64,000 nt of DNA from Sandaracinaceae bacterium (GTDB lineage: Bacteria; Myxococcota_A; Polyangia; Polyangiales; Sandaracinaceae), in NCBI GenBank assembly GCA_020633195.1, contig JACKEC010000014.1, positions 372,001 to 436,000 of the forward strand, read 5' to 3'. A program made the position numbers and the translations under genes. Shown here piece by piece: positions 28,135 through 36,142 of this stretch (within the stretch, counting starts at the first letter, position 1; every line of letters begins with the position of its first letter). Below the pieces are notes generated by a model. It ran no database searches. It was given only the letters and a program-made list of their open reading frames with translations, and was not told the DNA's origin.

Positions 28135-28364
28135 GTGACCGACGTCGACTCCGCGAGCTGTCGTGTTCTCGCGCTGCGCGCGAGGCGGGGGCTGCGCCGG
28201 CTGCGTGCGCGCCCCCGGCCCTCAAGGATGGGCCCGTGGGATTCCTCGACCCCCGGGGGACTCCAGTCCCCCGAGCCGGCGCTTGGCGCCGTGCGGCGCG
28301 CGCCAGCACGGCCGGTCGCGCTGTGCGCGGCCACGGCCTCCATGCGACTCGAGCGGTGGGTGGG
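28135..28364. repeat. Intergenic repeat, copy B
   Basis: Second copy of the element at 27692, 443 bp downstream. The first 63 bases are identical, a short insertion follows, then the 59-bp block at 28224-28282 is identical, and the final block (28288-28364) has scattered differences. The triloop hairpin at 28168-28184 is retained. Confidence 0.8.
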
Positions 28365-28469
28365 ATCGGTGATCGACCCGCGGGCTTGTGAGCGGGGCCC
28401 TTCGCAACCGGCACGCGAATGCGCTAGGTTCCGCGTCCTTTTGGACGTGAACAAGGAGCTCGACAAGCC

Positions 28470-29450
28470 ATGAAGGATCCCGTCAAGGTCGCCGTGACCG
28501 GTGCTGCCGGTCAGATCTGTTACAGCCTGCTCTTCCGGATCGCCGCGGGCGAGATGCTGGGCAAGGACCAGCCGGTGATCCTCCAGCTCATCGACATCCC
28601 GCCGGCGATGGGCGCCGTCGAGGGCGTGATGATGGAGCTCGCGGACTGCGCGTTCCCGACCCTCGCGGGGATGGAGGCGCACCACGATCCGAACAAGGGC
28701 TTCGCGGGCACCAAGTACGCGCTCCTCGTCGGCGCCAAGCCGCGCGGGCCGGGGATGCTCCGCAAGGATCTGCTCCTCGAGAACGGGCCGATCTTCACGT
28801 CGCAGGGCAAGGCCATCAACGACCACGCGGACGCGGACGTGAAGGTCGTCGTGGTCGGCAACCCCGCCAACACGAATTGCCTCATCCTCCAGCGCAACGC
28901 GCCCGACCGGTCGCCCAAGGCGTTCAGCGCGCTCGTCCGCCTCGATCAGAACCGCGCGGTCAGCCAGATCGCCGAGAAGACCGGCGCCGCGGTCACCGAC
29001 ATCAAGAAGATGACCATCTGGGGCAACCACTCGGCGACCCAGTACCCCGACGCGTTCCGCGCCGAGATCGGCGGCAAGTCGGTCGCCTCGATCGTGAACG
29101 ACCAGGCGTGGATCGAGGGCACGTTCCTGCCGACCGTGCAGGAGCGCGGCAAGGCGATCATCGACGCGCGCGGGAAGAGCTCGGCGGCCAGCGCCGGCAA
29201 CGCGGCGATCGATCACATCCGCGACTGGGCGCTCGGCACCGAGGAGGACAGCTGGGCCTCGATGGCCGTCGTCTCGGACGGCAGCTACGGCATCCCGAAG
29301 GGCCTGATCTACGGCTTCCCGGTCCGCTGCGCGGGCGGTGACTACGAGATCGTTCAGGGCCTCGAGATCGACGCGTTCAGCCGCGCGAAGATGGACGCGA
29401 CCGCCAAGGAGCTCCAGGAAGAGGCCGACGCGGTCAAGGACTTGCTCTAG
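28470..29450 (+). CDS. mdh: Malate dehydrogenase
   Basis: 326 aa, NAD-dependent, interconverts malate and oxaloacetate in the TCA cycle. It belongs to the cytosolic-type (type 2) MDH family, shown by the GAAGQICYSLLFRIAAGEMLG nucleotide-binding start. Substrate residues appear in VGAKPRGPGMLRKDLL and GNPANTNCL. The catalytic His is His187 in TIWGNHSATQYPD. AAGGAG at 28453-28458 supports the start. It is separated from icd-sucCD by the repeat-filled spacer, so it probably has its own promoter. Confidence 0.96.
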   Translation: MKDPVKVAVTGAAGQICYSLLFRIAAGEMLGKDQPVILQLIDIPPAMGAVEGVMMELADCAFPTLAGMEAHHDPNKGFAGTKYALLVGAKPRGPGMLRKDLLLENGPIFTSQGKAINDHADADVKVVVVGNPANTNCLILQRNAPDRSPKAFSALVRLDQNRAVSQIAEKTGAAVTDIKKMTIWGNHSATQYPDAFRAEIGGKSVASIVNDQAWIEGTFLPTVQERGKAIIDARGKSSAASAGNAAIDHIRDWALGTEEDSWASMAVVSDGSYGIPKGLIYGFPVRCAGGDYEIVQGLEIDAFSRAKMDATAKELQEEADAVKDLL

Positions 29451-29460
29451 CCACGCATTT

Positions 29461-29469
29461 TGCTAGAAG
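29461..29469 (+). promoter_or_regulatory. Extended -10 element upstream of ndk
   Basis: TGCTAGAAG matches an extended -10 (TG-N-TAGAAG). TTGCTC about 16 bp further upstream, inside the end of mdh, could serve as -35. This would give ndk its own transcript besides any read-through from mdh. The RBS GGAG is at 29490-29493. Confidence 0.4.
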
Positions 29470-29500
29470 CCCGCGGCCTTTCACCGTTTGGAGACAACTC

Positions 29501-29917
29501 ATGGCCGTTGAACGCACCCTTTCCATCATCAAGCCGGACGCGGTCGAGAACCACCACATCGGCTCGATCCTGGCCCTCCTCGAGGGCGCGGGCTTGACCG
29601 TCAAGGCGCTGCGCATGCTGCACCTGACGCGGCCGATGGCCGAGGGCTTCTACGCGGTGCACAAGGAGCGCCCCTTCTTCGGGGAGCTCGTCGAGTTCAT
29701 GACGCGCGGTCCCGTCGTGGTGAGCGTCCTCGAGGGCGAGGACGCCATCGCGAAGTACCGCGAGCTGATGGGCGCGACCAACCCGGCCAACGCCGCGGAG
29801 GGCACGATCCGGAAGCTCTACGCGAAGGACGTGGGCGAGAACGCGGTCCACGGCTCGGACGGTCCGGACACGGCCGCCACCGAGGTCCGCTACTTCTTCC
29901 CCGGCTACGAGGTCTGA
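29501..29917 (+). CDS. ndk: Nucleoside diphosphate kinase
   Basis: 138 aa. Transfers the gamma phosphate between nucleoside di- and triphosphates through a phospho-histidine. Family motifs are ERTLSIIKPDAVENHHIG, the ERPFFGELVEFMTRGPVV strand, ATNPANAAEGTIRKLYA and the active-site NAVHGSDGP with His117. Complete length. It follows mdh by 50 bp and is well placed to use the NTP made by succinyl-CoA ligase. Confidence 0.97.
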   Translation: MAVERTLSIIKPDAVENHHIGSILALLEGAGLTVKALRMLHLTRPMAEGFYAVHKERPFFGELVEFMTRGPVVVSVLEGEDAIAKYRELMGATNPANAAEGTIRKLYAKDVGENAVHGSDGPDTAATEVRYFFPGYEV

Positions 29918-29924
29918 GGCGCGC

Positions 29925-29947
29925 CGGGAGGGTGCTCGACCCTCCCG
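29925..29947 (+). terminator. Hairpin after ndk
   Basis: A 9-bp stem (CGGGAGGGT / ACCCTCCCG) with a GCTCG loop just past the ndk stop codon. No T-tract follows, so it is either a weak or factor-dependent terminator or an mRNA 3' stabiliser. Confidence 0.5.
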
Positions 29948-29999
29948 CGCTCGGCTTCGGGCTACGCCCCAGCGAGCCAGGGTCCTATCCTGAGCCGTG

Positions 30000-32003
30000 A
30001 TGACCTCACGGCTCGGGGTGGCCCTGCTGCTCGCGGCGTGCGCGACGCCGTCGGCGCCGCTCCCCGTGGCACCCCGGCCTCCCGCCGACGAGGCGGTCGA
30101 GCTCGCGTCGCGCCTGCCCGCTCGGGCCGAGCGCTGCGTGGTGGCGCGACCCGGTCGGGTCCCCGCGCGACGCCGCGGGCTCGTCCTGCGTCAGAGCTGG
30201 GCGGATCCGAGCGTGTGGGAGAACGACTTCGCGGTGACCGCGTACGCCCGCGCCGAGGCGACGCTGCCGGACGGTCGCCGCGCGATGCGCTCCTTCCTGC
30301 GCTTCGGCGGCACGCCGGCGCAGGCCCGCGAGCGCGGCGGCGCGCTGCCGCTGCGGTGGGACGACGGACCCTGCCGAGGCATCGAGTGCCGCCGGCCGTA
30401 CGGGCGCTGGATCGACGAGCGCACCCTCGAGGTCTCGAACCACGACTGGCCGCTGGTCCCGGCGGGCCTCGACACGGAGCGCTGCGTGCGGCTGGCCCGA
30501 GCGCGCGTGGACGCGGTCGAGGTGGCCGTGCGCGCGGGTCCCATCGCCCGCTCCCCCACCGCGACGCGAGTCGAGCGCACCCTCCACGCCGACCACCGCG
30601 GGATCGAGATCCGGACCGCGCTGCCGTTCCGGCACGAGGCGGACGCGGAGCGCGCGGAGGAGGCGATCGAGGAGACCGGCGCGGTCTTCGACTCGCTGCA
30701 GCCGCTCGAGAGCGCGGAGCGATCCGTGGAGCGGGTCGGGACGCGGGTCCGGATCCTCGAGCGGCACCACTGGGCCGACCTCGAGCTCGCGCGCGAGGAC
30801 GAGCGGATCGAGATCGCGGCGACGCAGCGGCGCAGCGAGCGGAGGCGGCCGCTGCCCGTGGCCGAGGTCGACGTCGAGAGCCTCGCGGTGGTGCGCCACC
30901 AGGTCCGGCTCCGCTCGTGGGTGCTGGAGCGCGCGCGCGGCGCGGCCCGACTGCAGCCCGCCCGCGAGCTCGCGACGCTCCTCGCCCGCGCGCGGGCGGC
31001 GCACCCGACCGAGCTGTGGATCGCGGACCGCCTCGCGCGCCTGTGGCTCGCCGAGACGGGGGAGGCCGCGGCGGCGCGTGCGCTCGCCGAGCAGGTCCTC
31101 GCCTCGGAGCTCGCGCCCGACCCCGAGGCGTGGCGGGTGCTGCGCCGCGAGGCGATCGCGGCCGCGGGGCACGAGGCGCTCGCCGCGGCGTGGCTTCACG
31201 ACGACCTGGCCACGACCCCGGCCGAGGCGCGGCGCGGCGCCGAGGACGTCGCGCGGCTGAGCGGGGAGGGCGTGGCCTACGAGTGGGCCGAGGGCGCGTG
31301 GCGGATCGGGCGCGACCTCTCGGTCGTCGAGCCGACCGTGGTATCGCACGGTACGTTGTCGCGTCGAGGCGTCCTCGGGGCCCTCGTCGCGCTCGGGCGG
31401 GTCTCCGGGACGTCCCCCGGGGTGACGGTGCAGGTCGCCGTCACCACGACGAGCCCGCACGCGCCGCAGGCCTTCGGCCGCTCCCGGCCCGAGCTCGTGA
31501 TCACCCGAGGTCCGCACGGCGGCTCGGTGCTCGTGGGCGCGCTCGGGAGCCTGGACCTGCTCGAGGTCCGCCGCCTCGCCGAGCAGATCGATCCGCTCGT
31601 CGGCGCGGGCCCGGCGTCGTTCGTGGTGTGGCTGCGCGATCCCGGGACGGCGGGGCTCCGGCTTCGGGTCGACGGAACGATGCGCGCGGACGGGTTCGTG
31701 GTGCGGCGGGTGAGCCGCGCGCTGCGGACGCTCGACGTGCCCGAGGCGGAGCGGCTCCTCGCGCGGCCGCTCCACGACCTGCAGGCCTCGCTCTTCCCGC
31801 CGCCCGAGCTCGTGGTGCGCAGCCCCAGCGTGGAGGACGCGGCGGCGCTGTGGCGCGAGCTCGAGGACCAGGCCCCCGGGATCTGCGCGAGCGCGGGGCC
31901 ACTCGTGCGATGCCGCGCGCCGGGACGGCCGGACGCGCTCACCGACGTCGTCCTCCAGCTCGCGCGATCGCGCTTCGCAGGTCTGCTACAACCGCCGCCA
32001 TGA
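30000..32003 (+). CDS. Large putative lipoprotein, unknown function
   Basis: 667 aa (GTG at 29997 is an equally possible start). The signal MTSRLGVALLLAACATP has the lipobox Cys at residue 15. The protein is rich in Arg/Glu/Ala with long predicted helices in the middle (ARELATLLARARAAHPTELWIADRLARLW is TPR-like) and beta strands near the end. No family is recognised. A TATCCT -10-like element about 7 nt before the start suggests a leaderless transcript. The last four bases (ATGA) are shared with dapD, so expression is coupled to lysine/peptidoglycan precursor synthesis. Confidence 0.72.
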   Translation: MTSRLGVALLLAACATPSAPLPVAPRPPADEAVELASRLPARAERCVVARPGRVPARRRGLVLRQSWADPSVWENDFAVTAYARAEATLPDGRRAMRSFLRFGGTPAQARERGGALPLRWDDGPCRGIECRRPYGRWIDERTLEVSNHDWPLVPAGLDTERCVRLARARVDAVEVAVRAGPIARSPTATRVERTLHADHRGIEIRTALPFRHEADAERAEEAIEETGAVFDSLQPLESAERSVERVGTRVRILERHHWADLELAREDERIEIAATQRRSERRRPLPVAEVDVESLAVVRHQVRLRSWVLERARGAARLQPARELATLLARARAAHPTELWIADRLARLWLAETGEAAAARALAEQVLASELAPDPEAWRVLRREAIAAAGHEALAAAWLHDDLATTPAEARRGAEDVARLSGEGVAYEWAEGAWRIGRDLSVVEPTVVSHGTLSRRGVLGALVALGRVSGTSPGVTVQVAVTTTSPHAPQAFGRSRPELVITRGPHGGSVLVGALGSLDLLEVRRLAEQIDPLVGAGPASFVVWLRDPGTAGLRLRVDGTMRADGFVVRRVSRALRTLDVPEAERLLARPLHDLQASLFPPPELVVRSPSVEDAAALWRELEDQAPGICASAGPLVRCRAPGRPDALTDVVLQLARSRFAGLLQPPP

Positions 32004-32824
32004 CCGACCTGGCCGACCTCGAAGCCCGCATCACCGCCGCCTACGCCGACCGCTCGCTCCTCGAAGACGAGGCCCACTCCGCCGCCGTGCGCGAGGTGGT
32101 GCGCCTCCTCGACCGCGGCGAGGTCCGCGTCGCGACGCCGTCGGACGAAGGCTGGGTCGTCAACGCCTGGGTCAAGCAAGCGGTGTTGCTCTACTTCGGG
32201 ATCCGGCAGATGGAGACCCTCGAGGTCGGGCCCTTCGAGTTCCACGACAAGATCCCCCTCAAGCACGACCTCGCGAGCCAAGGGGTGCGGGTCGTGCCGC
32301 CGGGGGTCGCGCGCTACGGCTCGTTCCTCGAGCGCGGCGTCGTGCTCATGCCCGGCTACGTGAACATCGGCGCGTGGGTGGGCAGCGGCAGCATGGTGGA
32401 CACCTGGGCCACCGTCGGATCCTGCGCGCAGATCGGCCGCGGCGTTCACCTCAGCGGCGGCGTCGGCATCGGCGGCGTCCTCGAGCCGCCCGGGGCGCGG
32501 CCCGTGATCATCGAGGACGGCGCGTTCGTCGGCTCGCGCACCATCGTTGTCGAGGGCGTCCACCTCGGCCGCGAGGCGGTGCTCGGCGCGAGCGTGGTGC
32601 TGACGGCGTCGACCCGGATCATCGACGTCACCGGCGACGAGCCGGTCGAGCACACGGGCTACGTCCCTCCGCGCAGCGTCGTGATCCCGGGGACCCGCAT
32701 GAAGCGGTTCCCGGCTGGCGAGTACGGCGTGCCGTGCGCGCTGATCATCGGGCGGCGCTCGGAGGCCACCGACAAGAAGACCAGCCTCGAGGCCGCGCTG
32801 CGCGACTTCGACGTCGCGGTCTGA
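32000..32824 (+). CDS. dapD: 2,3,4,5-tetrahydropyridine-2,6-dicarboxylate N-succinyltransferase
   Basis: 274 aa, the same length as E. coli DapD. Catalyses succinylation of tetrahydrodipicolinate in the diaminopimelate/lysine pathway. The C-terminal half is a left-handed beta-helix of hexapeptide repeats (VLMPGYVNIGAWVGSGSMVDTWATVGSCAQIGRGVHLSGGVGIGGVLEP). The N-terminal NAWVKQAVLLYFGIRQM and the substrate motif KIPLKHD match the family. It starts within the upstream lipoprotein stop (ATGA overlap). Confidence 0.96.
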   Translation: MTDLADLEARITAAYADRSLLEDEAHSAAVREVVRLLDRGEVRVATPSDEGWVVNAWVKQAVLLYFGIRQMETLEVGPFEFHDKIPLKHDLASQGVRVVPPGVARYGSFLERGVVLMPGYVNIGAWVGSGSMVDTWATVGSCAQIGRGVHLSGGVGIGGVLEPPGARPVIIEDGAFVGSRTIVVEGVHLGREAVLGASVVLTASTRIIDVTGDEPVEHTGYVPPRSVVIPGTRMKRFPAGEYGVPCALIIGRRSEATDKKTSLEAALRDFDVAV

Positions 32825-33013
32825 GACGGGGAGTCGGCGTCGGCGGGGCTGAGCTCGGGCCGAGCTCGCGGGGCTTGCGTTGGGCTCGTCGGGCTCGCTC
32901 GGGCTCGCTCGGGGCGAGGCGCTGGGAGTAGGGGAGCGCAGGAGTAGGGGAGGGTGCGCGCTGCGCGCGCGGGGAGGGTTTAGAGGGCGATCTGGTGCGC
33001 GCGGGGAGCTTCT
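32825..33013. other. Noncoding dapD-rlmN spacer with short direct repeats
   Basis: No gene seen. It contains GGGCTCGCTC twice in tandem (32891-32910), GGAGTAGGGGAG twice at a 16-bp period (32925-32952), and a GCGCGC-TGC-GCGCGC triloop hairpin at 32956-32970. This is the same style of repetitive, hairpin-rich spacer as upstream of icd and mdh. Confidence 0.6.
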
Positions 33014-33038
33014 AGCGGTCGCGCTGCGCGCGACCGCT
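33014..33038. terminator. Perfect 11-bp triloop hairpin at the end of rlmN
   Basis: AGCGGTCGCGC (33014-33024), loop TGC, GCGCGACCGCT (33028-33038). The outermost base pair overlaps the rlmN stop codon (TGA, read from 33040 to 33038). The dyad could terminate both the convergent dapD and rlmN transcripts. No T-run on either side. Confidence 0.5.
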
Positions 33039-34165
33039 CAGCTGGTCACGGGGAGGGCGACGCGGATCTTCTTCGTCTCGCCCGCGAGCGCGAGCTGGCC
33101 GCACGCGGCGGCGATGTCGTCGCCCTTGCGGCGGCGCACGAAGGTCGAGACGCCGCGCTCCCACAGGCGGTCGTGGAAGGCCTCGACCACGGACCACGGC
33201 GGGGGGCCGAGCGGGTTGTCGGGCACCGGGTTCATCGGGATCAGGTTCACCTTCGCCCGCAGCTTGCCGAGCAGTCGGGCGAGCGCGTCCGCGTCGGCGA
33301 GGGTGTCGTTGTAGCCCTTCACCAGCGTGTACTCGATCGTGATCCGCCGGCGCGGCGGCAGCGGGTAGCGGCGCAGCGCCTCCATCAGATCAGCGAGGGG
33401 GTAGCGCCGGTTGATCGGCATCAGCTCGCTGCGCCGCGCGTCGTCGGGCACGTGCAGGGAGATGGCGAGGTTGACCTTGCCCTCGAAGTCCTCGCCGAGC
33501 TTGTCGATCTCGGGGATCAGGCCGCTCGTCGACAGGGTGACCCGACGCGTGCCGAAGCCGAGCCCGTCGGCGCGGAACATCAGCCGCAGCGCCCGCGCGA
33601 CCGCGTCGTAGTTGTGGAGCGGCTCGCCCATCCCCATCAGGACGATGTTTCGGAGACGATCCCCTTCGTCCACGAGGTCTCGGCCGAGGGTCACCTGCGC
33701 GAGGATCTCGCCCGCGGTGAGGTGGCGCTTGAGCCCGGCCATGCCCGACGCGCAGAACACGCACCCCATCGCGCAGCCGACCTGCGTCGAGATGCACTGC
33801 GTCACCGGCCGCGTCCCCGGCTCCGGCTCGTCGCCCCCGATGGGGTCCTCGGCGCCGCTCGAGCCCTGCGGGATCAGCACCGACTCGATGGTCCGGCCGT
33901 CCGGGAGCGCGAGGAGCAGCTTCTGGGTCCCGTCCTCGGAGCGATGGCGCGCCGCGACGGTGAGCGGCGGCGCGAGGCCCTCCTCGGCCAGCCGGGCGCG
34001 CAGCGCCTTGGGCAGGTTGGTCATGGCCTCGGGATCGAGGACCCCGCGCCCGTGGATCCACTGGAAGACCTGCTTGGCGCGGAACGCCGGCTGACCCCAC
34101 TCGCGCAGGACGTCGGCCCACTCCTCGGGGAGGCGAGCGACGGGGTCGGGGGGAGGCGGCGGCAC
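33038..34165 (-). CDS. rlmN: Dual-specificity 23S rRNA/tRNA A2-methyltransferase RlmN
   Basis: 375 aa from GTG. Radical-SAM enzyme that methylates C2 of A2503 in 23S rRNA and A37 in some tRNAs. The 4Fe-4S motif is C131-A-M-G-C135-V-F-C138. The methyl-carrying Cys is expected in AAACGQLA near residue 358. Other landmarks: RAKQVFQWIHGRG, NIVLMGMGEPLHNY, RRVTLSTSGLIPEI, LAISLHVPDD, IEYTLVKGYND and NLIPMNPVPDN. It is complete and convergent with dapD. Confidence 0.96.
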   Translation of the reverse strand: MPPPPPDPVARLPEEWADVLREWGQPAFRAKQVFQWIHGRGVLDPEAMTNLPKALRARLAEEGLAPPLTVAARHRSEDGTQKLLLALPDGRTIESVLIPQGSSGAEDPIGGDEPEPGTRPVTQCISTQVGCAMGCVFCASGMAGLKRHLTAGEILAQVTLGRDLVDEGDRLRNIVLMGMGEPLHNYDAVARALRLMFRADGLGFGTRRVTLSTSGLIPEIDKLGEDFEGKVNLAISLHVPDDARRSELMPINRRYPLADLMEALRRYPLPPRRRITIEYTLVKGYNDTLADADALARLLGKLRAKVNLIPMNPVPDNPLGPPPWSVVEAFHDRLWERGVSTFVRRRKGDDIAAACGQLALAGETKKIRVALPVTS

Positions 34166-34263
34166 GGCGGGTCAGCTTGAGGGGAGGGCGCCAGTTGCGC
34201 AACGCCGCGAACAAACGTCGCCGGATCGCGTCTGACCTCCACGTGTTACAAAGCGGCGGCGCG

Positions 34264-36138
34264 ATGAGGCTCCCGGTTTCCTTGCTCGTTGGGGCGATGA
34301 CGATCTCGTGGTCGGCCACCGGGGCCGCGCAGGCGGGCATCCGCGTCCACTCGGTCGAGTCCGTGCGGATCGACGGGTCGCTCGGCGACTGGCGCGACGC
34401 CACCTTCACCGAGGTCGGCTCCGGAGACGACGCGTCGATGCGCTTCGCGGTCGCCGCCGACGATCGGGGCCTCTACGTGGGCGCCGAGGTCCGCGACGAC
34501 CGGCTCGTCCGGACGGGGAACCCCGGCGCGCGCGAGGACGCGGTGATCCTCACGCTGTCGATCGGCGAGGGGCGCCGCACGCAGCTCTCCGACATCTACC
34601 TCTTCGCGGGGGTCAGCGGTCGCTCGGCGGCGCGTGTCGGGATCGCGAGCCGCATCGGCGGGCCGCCGCGCGAGATGGCGGGGGCGCGGATCGTCGAGGG
34701 GCCGCGTCGAGCGGGCCATGGCTACGTGGTGGAGGCGTTCCTGCCCTTCGCGCGCATCCCCGGCGGCGCCCGCTGGGACACGGCGCGGGGGACGATCCGG
34801 CTTCGGGACGTGGACAGCGAGGCGCACCCCGAGGTGGAGGCGGAGCCGGCGCTGGTGCCGACGAGCGCGCTCGTCCCCCTGCTGCCGAGCGGCGGCGCGA
34901 GCGGCGCCCTCGAGACGTTCCTCGCGAGCCAGGGGATGAGCGCGGCGCGGCCGACGTTCGACCTGAGCGGCGACGTCGCCGAGGACCCCCGGCCCGAGCG
35001 CGTGTTCGTGGTGGGCCGCTTCGTCCTCGTGACCGGGCCCGGGTACCGCGGCGGGCAGAGCTACTCGTTCCACGAGCTGCCCATCGATCAGCCGACCGAC
35101 GCGCGGAGCGCGGTCCTGCGCGACCTCACCGGCGACGGGAAGGCCGAGCTGCTCCTCGTGATCCGTCAGCGCAACGCCCAGGGGGAGCGCGACCTGTGGC
35201 AGGTGCTCTCGCTGAGCGGCGACCGGCCGACGCCGGTGTTCGGCATCGAGACCCGGAAGGCGACGCGCGCGGGCTCGATCGAGTCGACCGTCCGCGTCCT
35301 CCGGGCTCGCGGCTCGGCGCCCGAGATCGAGGTGGTCGCGGGCCGCGCGCAGGGGCTCGATCGGGAGTCCTACCAGGAGGCGCCCGCCGACGATGTGCAA
35401 GCGATCTTGCTCCCCTGGGGGCCGATCCGGTCGCGCCGCTACCGGTGGAACGGGCGCGCGTTCGCGCAGACGTCGGAGCGGCCCAACCCGGATTACCGCG
35501 AGCCCGAGCCCGCGCGGCCCAACCCCACGACGAGCGCCCGGCCGGAGCCCACCGCGCCGACGCGACCCTCCGAGGAGGAGCTCCTCGCGGCTTTCCGGCG
35601 CGATCGCAACATCCGGCGCGGCGTGCAGCCGACGCACCGCTTCCGCACCAACCTCGCGGGGGACCGCGAGCCCGAGACGGCCCTCGTGTACGGCCGCCAG
35701 CTCGTCGTGGTCGGGCCCGGGATCCAGGACGGCGCCAGCTGGCTCTTCTACGAGATCCCCGCCGCCAGCGACGACGACCTCGTCCGCGTGGAGGCCGCCG
35801 ACGTCACCGGCGACGGCCGCGGCGAGCTCCTCTTCACGGTTCGGCAGCGCTTCGGCGAGGTCAGCCGCGAGGTCCTCGTGGTGCACCAGATCGCGGGCCG
35901 CGGGTTCCCCCGGCTCCTGCAGGTCGAGGTCGCCCGATCCAACGGCAGCGCGTTCGTCCGCAACGAGGTCCGGACGCGGGGCGGCCGCCTCGAGATCACG
36001 CCCGGGAACGCGCGCGAGTGGGGCGCCGAGCGCTGGCCCTTCACGCAGGACCCGAACGACTCGGCCGAGGCGCTGCTCCTGCCCTGGCGCGATCGACCGA
36101 TCCGCTACCGCCTCCAGGGCGCGCGGCTGGTCCACTAA
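34264..36138 (+). CDS. Secreted protein with CBM9-like domain and duplicated FG-GAP-like modules
   Basis: 624 aa from ATG. The signal peptide ends near SATGAAQA. Residues about 25-190 open with the CBM9-like hallmark VRIDGSLGDWRDA and continue with DRGLYVGAEVRDDRL. Two homologous segments follow: VVGRFVLVTGPGYRGGQSYSFHELP...LRDLTGDGKAELLLVIRQR and VYGRQLVVVGPGIQDGASWLFYEIP...AADVTGDGRGELLFTVRQRF. Each carries a DxTGDGxxEL motif typical of FG-GAP/Ca-binding loops and is followed by an ILLPW...RYR ending. A Pro-rich linker (about 415-440) separates them. It is probably periplasmic or surface carbohydrate-binding. Divergent from rlmN. Confidence 0.75.
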   Translation: MRLPVSLLVGAMTISWSATGAAQAGIRVHSVESVRIDGSLGDWRDATFTEVGSGDDASMRFAVAADDRGLYVGAEVRDDRLVRTGNPGAREDAVILTLSIGEGRRTQLSDIYLFAGVSGRSAARVGIASRIGGPPREMAGARIVEGPRRAGHGYVVEAFLPFARIPGGARWDTARGTIRLRDVDSEAHPEVEAEPALVPTSALVPLLPSGGASGALETFLASQGMSAARPTFDLSGDVAEDPRPERVFVVGRFVLVTGPGYRGGQSYSFHELPIDQPTDARSAVLRDLTGDGKAELLLVIRQRNAQGERDLWQVLSLSGDRPTPVFGIETRKATRAGSIESTVRVLRARGSAPEIEVVAGRAQGLDRESYQEAPADDVQAILLPWGPIRSRRYRWNGRAFAQTSERPNPDYREPEPARPNPTTSARPEPTAPTRPSEEELLAAFRRDRNIRRGVQPTHRFRTNLAGDREPETALVYGRQLVVVGPGIQDGASWLFYEIPAASDDDLVRVEAADVTGDGRGELLFTVRQRFGEVSREVLVVHQIAGRGFPRLLQVEVARSNGSAFVRNEVRTRGGRLEITPGNAREWGAERWPFTQDPNDSAEALLLPWRDRPIRYRLQGARLVH

Positions 36139-36142
36139 ACCG

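Larger units (their letters stand above)
27628..28469. other. 842-bp noncoding region between sucD and mdh
   Basis: No credible gene is seen. The region holds the sucD terminator, two imperfect copies of a GC-rich repeat (27692-28003 and 28135-28364), a 52-bp tandem duplication between them, and the mdh leader with AAGGAG at 28453-28458. Open frames exist on both strands, but the copies differ by indels that are not multiples of three and the predicted peptides are Arg/Ala/Gly-rich, as expected for noncoding GC-rich DNA. Confidence 0.75.

Noticed and set aside
27894..29216. Long minus-strand frame across the repeats and mdh
   Set aside because: Arg/His-rich shadow, with repeats of non-triplet period; mdh is unmistakable on the plus strand.
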